A stretch of 64,000 nt of DNA from contig NZ_NPEG01000002.1 in NCBI RefSeq assembly GCF_002812045.1, forward strand, positions 310,001 through 374,000. The letters are read 5' to 3'. Every line of letters starts with the position of its first letter. The first letter of the stretch is position 1. A program made the translations under genes and the position numbers. The stretch is from Leptospira haakeii (GTDB taxonomy: Bacteria > Spirochaetota > Leptospiria > Leptospirales > Leptospiraceae). The notes under the pieces are model-generated. The model was not told where the DNA came from. It worked only from the letters and a program-made list of their open reading frames with translations, and made no database searches. Below are positions 57,788-64,000 of the stretch, in pieces.

Positions 57788-58873
57788 TTAACGGGATTCC
57801 AAGGAGAAGGTCGCCTCTAAAGGAAGGTGATCACTGGATTCGTAAGCCTCACCTTCTTTTAACACTAAGTATTCTTTCTTAACTAAACCCTTAGAATAGA
57901 ATATATAATCTATAGTTCTATCCGGTTTCGCAATTTGAGGATCATTAGGGAGATGAGTGTAAAATTTTTCCCGGTTAGGTCCGTTCAATTCCTCCAAACT
58001 TGCGGTCGAATTCCATTTCTTGAATAAGGGAGAAATTTCCTCGTCGTCACTATAATAATAAGCTCCGTTAGGATGTAATTGTTGTCTGGAAAATCCAGGA
58101 GGAAGAAGATTAAAATCTCCAGCTAAGACCCATTCCATTTTTTCCGAATCCAATTTTTCCAACAAATTCTCTATAAATGCAACCTGTCTTTGCATTGTAT
58201 CCGTTCCCATAGAGAACGCATCCAAATGTGTATTCAAAAGAACTAAAGGTTTTTCACCTTTTACATCTACCTGAGCTTCTAATATCGCACGCTTTAACTG
58301 TAATTGTTTGGTGATAGGATCCGCAGGAGGAGTAGGAAGTTGATGGCGGGAAGCGGAAAGAATTTTATATTTACTGAATATAGTCAGCTTCATTCCGACT
58401 GAACCCATGATCTTTGGATGAGGAACAAACCCTGCCTTCCAATAGAATGCTTCCGTTTGGCATGGGTATTTGTCTGAAAGTAGGGGAAGAATCCGTTCCG
58501 ACTGATTTTCAGAGTAAGTTTTTTTAGCTCCATCATCCACTTCTTGGAACAGAACAAAATCAGGATCCCTTTCCGAGATCACATTTGCTACTTTTTTGAG
58601 AGTAGATTCTATCTCTTCTCTAGATGGTCCGGTATCTGGTCCAGATTCATCAGGAACATCATACCAAAATACACGATTTCTACCCGCAAAATATTGTATG
58701 TTCCAAGAGAATACCTTGATCGGCCCTGAAGACTCCAGGCTCGGAGCACCTTCTTCACATTTTACTTGTACTGATTCCAAGTCGGATGGATGGAATGTGG
58801 AAAAATAAACTACTAGAAGTAATAAAGCGAAAACACTTAATAACACCAGAAGGATTCTTTTGAATAATTTCAA
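57788..58873 (-). CDS. endonuclease/exonuclease/phosphatase-family protein with N-terminal anchor
   Basis: A protein of 361 residues. A hydrophobic N-terminal segment (about 5-25) suggests export or anchoring. The EEP fold is seen in FSWNIQYFAG, FVLFQEVDDG (Glu metal ligand), LLNTHLDAF, VLAGDFNLLP (Asp, Asn) and YESSDHLPLEATF (catalytic His near the end). Family members are DNases or phospholipid or inositol-phosphate phosphatases; an envelope location fits a sphingomyelinase- or phospholipase-like role, but the motif alone cannot decide. Confidence 0.88.
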   Translation of the reverse strand: MKLFKRILLVLLSVFALLLLVVYFSTFHPSDLESVQVKCEEGAPSLESSGPIKVFSWNIQYFAGRNRVFWYDVPDESGPDTGPSREEIESTLKKVANVISERDPDFVLFQEVDDGAKKTYSENQSERILPLLSDKYPCQTEAFYWKAGFVPHPKIMGSVGMKLTIFSKYKILSASRHQLPTPPADPITKQLQLKRAILEAQVDVKGEKPLVLLNTHLDAFSMGTDTMQRQVAFIENLLEKLDSEKMEWVLAGDFNLLPPGFSRQQLHPNGAYYYSDDEEISPLFKKWNSTASLEELNGPNREKFYTHLPNDPQIAKPDRTIDYIFYSKGLVKKEYLVLKEGEAYESSDHLPLEATFSLESR

Positions 58874-59022
58874 GGCAGCCTCTTTCTATTTATATCATTC
58901 TTGGCCTTCCTTTCTAATGAAATTCCCCGCATTCGTCCACAATTTTAGAGTTTTGGGATACAAGAATCAGAACGGAAAGACTTTCCCTTTTTCAGGGGAT
59001 AAGAAACATTGGAATCGGTCCC

Positions 59023-60048
59023 ATGCAGAATAAATTTCTAATCCTATTCTTTTCTCTTTTTATATGTTTTAGCCTATCTCCCTTGTTCGGGGAGGAACTA
59101 GAACTACAGATTGTCCTCAAAAATGGAAGCACAGGCGGACCAGGGTCCGCAGAAGGGATTCGTCTCTTCGCCTTAGAAAGACAGATGATGCCTTTACCTC
59201 TTCCTGACCAAGGTCCAGTTAGAGGAAGTTTCAAACTTCCTAAGATCAATGCTCCTGATGGACTTCCTATCCTACTGCAAGTGACCTATAACGGAGTAAA
59301 TTATAATAAGATGATCCCTCCGGTACCTATGATGAGGTCCCGACCACAAGAAGTCACAGTTTATGATAAGACCTTGGATCGTTCCGTAGTTAAAACGAAA
59401 TCCCTTCTACAGGTAGTAAGAGAAAAAGACGCATTAGTAATTTCTAAAGTATCTATTCTTACTAATAATACTATTCCACCTAAAAGTTTTCAAAATCCCA
59501 ATGATCCATTAGAAGTTTATGTGCCTGAAGGAGCTTTAGATATAAGCGCTCAATTGACCCAGAGTACGAATAAAATGGCGATCCCAATCCAATTGACTAA
59601 GGGAAAAAACGGCTGGGTGATTGATAGGGCAATTCTTCCGGGGACTTCTCAGTTATTCGTAAGTTATGTGATCCCTTCTACCAATTTATCCCCTACTCAA
59701 TTTAAGGATAGGCTCTTATTCGAGAACCAAGAAGGAGAGAAGGTGATCTTCTCTAAGCCGAAGGATATGCAAGTTTCTTTTATCGGGCAGAAGGGAACAC
59801 GCCCTGTTTCCGTCGACGCTCCTCCTGATGTAAATTCGAATATTGTAAGTTATGCGGGACCTCAGTATGAAATCACTCTTTCTGTGATAGGCGGGGAACC
59901 GATCAACGAGACTGCAAACCAGGAAAGAGAGATCAATAATGGCAGTATATTCGTTTCTACTGAAAAAACGATTTATGGTGTGATTGGAGTTCTTTCTTTC
60001 TTATTCTTCCTTTCTTTCACAATCACGTACAGATTAAGAAAGGAATAA
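59023..60048 (+). CDS. exported membrane-anchored protein, unknown function
   Basis: A protein of 341 residues with a signal peptide (LFICFSLSPLFGEE), a large beta-rich periplasmic part, and a C-terminal transmembrane helix (about 313-334) followed by a short basic tail (TYRLRKE). Segments such as LPILLQVTYNGVNYNKMIPP and VSILTNNTIPPKSFQNPNDPLEVYVPEGA look like carbohydrate-binding or immunoglobulin-like beta-sandwich pieces. No family recognised. It ends at a strong terminator. Confidence 0.7.
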   Translation: MQNKFLILFFSLFICFSLSPLFGEELELQIVLKNGSTGGPGSAEGIRLFALERQMMPLPLPDQGPVRGSFKLPKINAPDGLPILLQVTYNGVNYNKMIPPVPMMRSRPQEVTVYDKTLDRSVVKTKSLLQVVREKDALVISKVSILTNNTIPPKSFQNPNDPLEVYVPEGALDISAQLTQSTNKMAIPIQLTKGKNGWVIDRAILPGTSQLFVSYVIPSTNLSPTQFKDRLLFENQEGEKVIFSKPKDMQVSFIGQKGTRPVSVDAPPDVNSNIVSYAGPQYEITLSVIGGEPINETANQEREINNGSIFVSTEKTIYGVIGVLSFLFFLSFTITYRLRKE

Positions 60049-60079
60049 AAAAGCCCGACCTTTGCGGGTCAGGCTTTTT
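60047..60079. terminator. bidirectional Rho-independent terminator
   Basis: aaaaaagcccgacc pairs with gggtcaggcttttt (one mismatch) around tttgc. T-tracts occur on both strands. It separates the convergent exported-protein and lipase-like genes. Confidence 0.88.
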
Positions 60080-60105
60080 GCAGAGCGGCTCATTTCCGGT
60101 TAATG

Positions 60106-61056
60106 CTACTTCCTCTTTGCTACTGTTTTCTTTTTAGGAGAAGGTTTCGATTTGGCAGCCTTCTTTATGCTCGGCTTTTTGGCGGCAGACTTTGTCCTTT
60201 CAGGAACCAGAGAATCCATAAATTCTTTGATATCCTTGAGGACCTTATCTCTTTCTCCTACAGGTTCATTCATAAGTTCATGATAGAAACCTTTATAAGT
60301 CTTCATTCTTTTATTCTTATAAACCAAATGATTATAGAATTCCAGACTTCCGGCCGGATCAGCGATCCCATCAGCTAAACCGTGTAGAATTAGAATAGGA
60401 GTTCTTAAGATCCCTGCCTTTCTATTCGCAATCCCTCCCTGTTGGAACAATTCATAACCCATGGAAAATGAAATTTTGCCGTGAACTAATGGATCATCGA
60501 TATAGGCCTGGACCACTTCAGGATCCCTACTCACCAAATTTGTATCCAAATTTGCATCCAGAGTGGTGGAAGGAGCAATCTTACGTAAGAATCCTGCCAC
60601 AGAGATCTGGAATCTTTGGAAAGGAGTAGTAGGGATTTTTAATGCAGAAGAACAAGCAACAACTCCATAAATATAATCCTGGTTGATACCTTCTAAGGCA
60701 TAGCGGATGACCACCACTCCTCCCATGGAATGTCCTAAAAGTAGAATCTTATCTTTCTGCTCTTTTTTACGGACCTCTTGCACGAAGTCAGCGAGATCAT
60801 CTACAAATGCCTCGAAACCGGAAGCATGACCTCTTTTGCCTTCGGATTTGCCATGGCCTCTTAGGTCCAAACCGTAAAAGTTTACATCACTATCCTTAAA
60901 ATATTGGATGAGGTTGGAATACCTACCGCTATGTTCTCCGAATCCATGACAAAAAACAATTACACGATTGGCTCCTGATTTGGTCCATGCCTGACCGTAT
61001 AACTTGGTATCGTCTCTGGAAGATTGAAAGAAGAACTCTTTATGTTGGTAGGCCAT
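60106..61056 (-). CDS. monoacylglycerol lipase-like alpha/beta hydrolase with lysine-rich tail
   Basis: A protein of 316 residues. The lipase core has VIVFCHGFGEHSGRY, GLDLRGHGKSEGKRG, GHSMGGVV (nucleophile Ser), HGLADGIADP (Asp) and FYHELMNEP (His), as in bacterial monoacylglycerol lipase/PldB-like proteins. After about residue 285 the chain changes to a low-complexity tail of Lys, Ala, Pro and Ser (for example KAAKSKPSPKKKTVAKRK), about 30 residues long and strongly basic. Confidence 0.88.
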   Translation of the reverse strand: MAYQHKEFFFQSSRDDTKLYGQAWTKSGANRVIVFCHGFGEHSGRYSNLIQYFKDSDVNFYGLDLRGHGKSEGKRGHASGFEAFVDDLADFVQEVRKKEQKDKILLLGHSMGGVVVIRYALEGINQDYIYGVVACSSALKIPTTPFQRFQISVAGFLRKIAPSTTLDANLDTNLVSRDPEVVQAYIDDPLVHGKISFSMGYELFQQGGIANRKAGILRTPILILHGLADGIADPAGSLEFYNHLVYKNKRMKTYKGFYHELMNEPVGERDKVLKDIKEFMDSLVPERTKSAAKKPSIKKAAKSKPSPKKKTVAKRK

Positions 61057-61317
61057 GCTGTTTGGCTCCAGTTAGGTTAGGGCGGTATCCCTCGTAGTCG
61101 GACCGAAGCTATAGACAAGTAAACGTCGGGTCAAGTATTTATTCCAAAACAGAAGAAAGAGGATGTTCTAGGACTAAAATCGGACCTTTCTTTCTCTCAA
61201 ACCTCTGACAGTAAAATCACATTTTCGTTGCCGATTCCTTTTCCCCTCACCAATCTGTCGCTTTACGTGCTTCTTATAGAAGCCGACATCAAACAGAAAC
61301 ATAGTGGAGAGAATTGG

Positions 61318-62703
61318 ATGTCTCAACCGACCTCGGAAAAAAGCCTGCTTCGATATTTCGGATTAGGCGAACTTGCCGCCCATGGAGGAAACGCGATCCT
61401 CGCCTTTTGGATGATCATGGGAATGGCCTTCTTTCTATTCGCGGACCAAAACCTGATCGCACCGAACCTCAGAAATATAGCAGGCTCTTTCGGGATCACT
61501 GACCAAAAAGAGATCGATTGGAAATTGGGAGGACTGATCCCGATTTGCTTCTTTGTATTAGGAGGATTCGTTTCAGTTTACATGGGTTATCTTACCCAAA
61601 GATTTCCGAGAAAACCTTTGGTCATCGGGACAGTATTATTAGGAGAGATCCCTTGCCTTCTTTCTGGATTCGCAAGAAGCTACGATGAATTTTTAATCCT
61701 TAGAACTCTTACAGGTTTCGGCTTAGGCGGAAGTTTCCCTCTTCTATTCTCTTTAGTGGGCGATTATTTTTCAGATAAGTCCCGTTCTACTGCAGCGGGT
61801 TATCTTTCTCTTTCTATGGGGCTCGGAGTTGGGCTCGGACAAATGGTTGGAGGGACCTTAGGCACGGCTGATCCTATCAACGGTTGGAGAGAAAGTTTTA
61901 TCTATATGGCGGCTCCTTCTTTCCTATTCATGCTGATTTATGGATTATTCTGTAAAGAACCAGTTAGAGGTGGAAAAGAAAGGGAACTTGCAAATGTTTC
62001 GGCGGATTTAAACTCCGAAGCCGTTCGCTTAACCTGGAAAGATATTCGTACAATTTTTGCTACCAAGAGTAATATTGGTATTTTCATGCAAGGGATCCCG
62101 GGCTGCGTGCCTTGGGGAGTATTCTTCGTATTCTTGAACGATTATTACGAATTCCAATACGGAATGCCGAAAGATAGTGCTTCAGCATTGGTAATTTTTG
62201 CTGCAGTCGGAATCTTTATCGGAACCTTTTTCGGTGGGATTGTTGGCCAAAAAATATACGACACGAACAAGACATTATTACCTATCTTTTGCGGGAGTAT
62301 GATCCTAATCGGGATACTTCCGACTGTATATTTATTGCACGCAGGAAATGTTGCAGGAAGTTCTGCATTCATTTTTATTAATATACTTACGGGTATTATT
62401 ATTTCCGTAACAGGACCGAATGTAAGAGCATTGATCATGAATGTGAATCCTCCAAAAAGCAGATCTTCTATGTTTGCTCTTTATAATCTGACCGACAATT
62501 TAGGGAACGGACTTGGACCTGCGATGGCCGCATTGATCCTTACTGTGTTGCCGGATAGAACACAAGCGTTTACGATCGCGATCCTTTTCTGGATACCTTG
62601 TGGACTGGCTTGGTTATATATCCTGAAAAATTTCAAACATGACGAACAAAAGATGCATGAGGAACTGGCAGCGGAAGCGGGCAGGATCAAAAGGACAGCT
62701 TAA
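61318..62703 (+). CDS. MFS transporter
   Basis: A protein of 461 residues from the ATG at 61318, which has GGAGAG upstream; the frame is open to 61228 but those residues are not MFS-like. Twelve predicted helices with MFS motif-A-like segments (VYMGYLTQRFPRKPLVIG) and the family's LTGFGLGGSFPLLFSLVGDYFSDKSRSTAAG. It resembles Spinster/sugar-phosphate-type carriers more than drug pumps; substrate unknown. mtnC starts directly after its stop, so the two are co-transcribed. Confidence 0.9.
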   Translation: MSQPTSEKSLLRYFGLGELAAHGGNAILAFWMIMGMAFFLFADQNLIAPNLRNIAGSFGITDQKEIDWKLGGLIPICFFVLGGFVSVYMGYLTQRFPRKPLVIGTVLLGEIPCLLSGFARSYDEFLILRTLTGFGLGGSFPLLFSLVGDYFSDKSRSTAAGYLSLSMGLGVGLGQMVGGTLGTADPINGWRESFIYMAAPSFLFMLIYGLFCKEPVRGGKERELANVSADLNSEAVRLTWKDIRTIFATKSNIGIFMQGIPGCVPWGVFFVFLNDYYEFQYGMPKDSASALVIFAAVGIFIGTFFGGIVGQKIYDTNKTLLPIFCGSMILIGILPTVYLLHAGNVAGSSAFIFINILTGIIISVTGPNVRALIMNVNPPKSRSSMFALYNLTDNLGNGLGPAMAALILTVLPDRTQAFTIAILFWIPCGLAWLYILKNFKHDEQKMHEELAAEAGRIKRTA

Positions 62704-63408
62704 TTGGAAGAACAAAACACCGAGTTATATTTATTTGATATAGAAGGGACAACTACGCCGATAGAATTCGTGCACAAGGTTTTATTCCCCTACTCGGTCC
62801 AAAACTTCATTACATTCTTCTCTGAAACCTCGGCGGACACAGGCTTCGCCGAGGAACTCATACTTGCTTCCAAAAACGAAAACGAATATACGGAAGAAGT
62901 TTCCGATTCTCCAGAATCACTTACTAAATTCTGCAAATACTTAGTTTCCAAGGATCGTAAATTAGGGATTTTGAAAGAGATCCAAGGAAGGATCTGGAAA
63001 ACGGGGTACGAATCCGGCGAACTAAAAAGTACGATCTTCTCAGACGTTCCTCTCTTTTTGGAAAGGATTAAAAAATCAGGAAAACGTGCAGCCGTATATT
63101 CTTCAGGAAGTGTAGAAGCTCAGGTTTTGATCTATAAATATTGTGAAGCAGGAGATCTTACAGTATATTTCGAAAATTATTTCGATACTGCTGTAGGTGG
63201 AAAAAAAGAAGCCTCGAGTTATACTAAGATAGCCGAAAAACTTTCTTTGTCTCCGAACTCCATCGTATTCTTCACGGACATAAAAGAAGAAGCAGACGCT
63301 GCTTCTGAAGCTGGAGTCAGACCTATTATAGTTTCTCGTCCCGGAAACCACCCTCAGGCGGCACATAAGTATCAGATGATCCAGGACTTTAGCAAGATCT
63401 TGGCTTAG
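62704..63408 (+). CDS. mtnC: enolase-phosphatase E1 (methionine salvage)
   Basis: A protein of 234 residues from a TTG start right behind the MFS stop. The HAD-type start YLFDIEGTTTPIEFVHKVLFPYS carries the catalytic Asp and its partner Glu, followed by VPLFLERIKKSGKRAAVYSSGSVEAQ, GGKKEASSY and FFTDIKEEADAASEAG. MtnC acts on the diketo intermediate of the methionine salvage pathway. No other mtn gene is in the window. Confidence 0.93.
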   Translation: MEEQNTELYLFDIEGTTTPIEFVHKVLFPYSVQNFITFFSETSADTGFAEELILASKNENEYTEEVSDSPESLTKFCKYLVSKDRKLGILKEIQGRIWKTGYESGELKSTIFSDVPLFLERIKKSGKRAAVYSSGSVEAQVLIYKYCEAGDLTVYFENYFDTAVGGKKEASSYTKIAEKLSLSPNSIVFFTDIKEEADAASEAGVRPIIVSRPGNHPQAAHKYQMIQDFSKILA

Positions 63409-63417
63409 TTTTTTTCG

Positions 63418-63444
63418 CACGGAGTTCACTGAGATCACGGAGAG
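63418..63444 (+). repeat. three imperfect 9-bp tandem units
   Basis: cacggagtt, cactgagat and cacggagag run head-to-tail between the mtnC stop and the structured repeat at 63460. CACGGAG-rich stretches of this kind occur in Leptospira intergenic DNA from general memory; no function is known. Confidence 0.55.
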
Positions 63445-63459
63445 TTTTTCGAGTACAAT

Positions 63460-63530
63460 GCGACAGCGATGCGTAGGGGAAGTCTCGAAGAGACCGAAGC
63501 CCGTAGCAGCGCGGTCCGAAGGAGTCGCCC
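63460..63530 (+). repeat. interspersed structured repeat, copy 2 (short form)
   Basis: A 71-bp element beginning GCGACAGCGATGCG and ending AGGAGTCGCCC, with the internal AGTCTCGAAGAGACCGAAG hairpin. It aligns along its whole length with the minus-strand copy at 6161-6253, which has two extra insertions. It lies in a 246-bp gap that also holds the 9-bp tandem units; no gene is seen there. Confidence 0.82.
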
Positions 63531-63654
63531 AAACCCTTACCTTACATGCCAATCATGGAATCTCAAGGATCTTTTAGTAAATTAAAGAATTCCATCCCCG
63601 TCGAAATCGTTTAAATTTCTATTGCACATTTATAATCCGGCCGAAAATAAAAAT

Positions 63655-64000
63655 ATGGCCCTAACCCGACCTGTAATCATACTATTACTCTGCGCCTTTT
63701 CCTCTTCTATCTTCTCCAAAGAATTCGTGTATGCGTTCCGAGATGTAGGGATGCCAAAAAACACAGGAAAAGACGGAATGCCCAGAAAGGAAAAAATGGT
63801 CTTAGTTGGGGAGACCATTATGTTCGATAAGGTTAAACCTATCGAATACGAAGGGAAATACAAAAGTTTCGAGTTAGGATATGATACAAGACCGGATATA
63901 GTTACTGTAAAAGTACATTATGATCCAGGGATCCGCCCAGGGCAGATACTTTACTTAATCGAAAAAGATTTTGATCATGAAACATTCAAAGACGGAAGTA
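63655..64000 (+). CDS. exported protein of unknown function (3' end outside window)
   Basis: The frame opens at ATG 63655 and has no stop before the window end, giving 115 complete codons. The N-terminus is a signal peptide (PVIILLLCAFSSSIFSKE). The visible part continues with FAFRDVGMPKNT-like exported sequence (the actual start of the mature region reads FVYAFRDVGMPKN), then polar beta-type sequence with VKPIEYEGKYKSFELGYDT. No family recognised. No strong ribosome-binding site is seen before the ATG, so the start is moderately certain. Confidence 0.7.
   Translation, partial: MALTRPVIILLLCAFSSSIFSKEFVYAFRDVGMPKNTGKDGMPRKEKMVLVGETIMFDKVKPIEYEGKYKSFELGYDTRPDIVTVKVHYDPGIRPGQILYLIEKDFDHETFKDGS

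Overview
The window looks like a chromosomal segment of a Leptospira species with roughly 40% GC. I infer this from the many lipoprotein signal peptides with loose spirochaetal lipoboxes, the run of Leptospira-type hypothetical proteins, the SiaB/SiaC-type signalling proteins, and an S23/IVS four-helix domain of the kind first known from Leptospira 23S rRNA intervening sequences. The moderate GC content fits an intermediate or saprophytic lineage better than L. interrogans, but the species cannot be read from sequence alone. No tRNA, rRNA, CRISPR array or intact insertion sequence was seen.

Layout. 1-6.0 kb: an ECF41-type sigma factor cut by the window edge, a lipoprotein hydrolase, a Crp/Fnr-type regulator, an acyl-CoA dehydrogenase, and a TetR-FAD monooxygenase pair. 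6.0-6.5 kb: a gene-free, repeat-rich stretch. 6.5-13.4 kb: small membrane proteins, a metallo-beta-lactamase-fold lipoprotein, a family III CoA-transferase, a polysaccharide deacetylase, a small DMT-type transporter, an alpha/beta hydrolase followed by an AraC regulator, and an Mpo1-like protein. 13.5-18.2 kb: a tautomerase too short for usual ORF cut-offs, a YdcF-like protein, and a cytochrome c maturation operon with a Cys-type CcmE, CcmF and an odd CcmH-like protein. 18.2-23.7 kb: hisE, a thioredoxin-TPR protein, UDP-glucose dehydrogenase, a Wzt/Wzm polysaccharide exporter and a RadC-like protein. 23.9-26.1 kb: two envelope proteins of unknown function. 26.1-31.8 kb: a DUF433/DUF5615 toxin-antitoxin pair, a lexA-lipoprotein-ctpA-tsaD-pssA operon, and a Phd/VapC pair. 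31.7-36.7 kb: an adaptor plus TolC-type efflux pair without an inner-membrane pump in the window, a lipoprotein, and a TPR protein with a degenerate Mrr-like C-terminus. 36.7-40.1 kb: a five-gene operon (small FtsX-like permease, ABC ATPase, ROK kinase, HIT protein, LPG-synthase-type membrane protein). 41.3-49.3 kb: lipid-related enzymes (two ketosynthases, a CoA-transferase, hotdog proteins, an SDR) mixed with a SiaB-like kinase and a PP2C phosphatase. 49.4-57.2 kb: the main signalling operon. 57.3-64 kb: assorted enzymes, a transporter, enolase-phosphatase MtnC, a second repeat copy and a secreted protein cut by the window end.

The most notable system is 49.4-57.2 kb. A 1792-residue protein with Ser/Thr kinase, AAA-type ATPase, helical-repeat, GAF and PP2C/SpoIIE domains is followed by a SiaB-like kinase, a SiaC-like phosphoprotein with a conserved Thr67, and a GAF-class III nucleotide cyclase with adenylate-cyclase-type residues. 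In Pseudomonas, SiaA/B/C control the diguanylate cyclase SiaD. Here the output position is held by a cAMP-type cyclase, and the SiaA-like phosphatase is fused to a large kinase/ATPase sensor. A second SiaB-like gene sits 7 bp behind a ketosynthase gene 6 kb upstream, which may link the circuit to fatty-acid or lipid metabolism.
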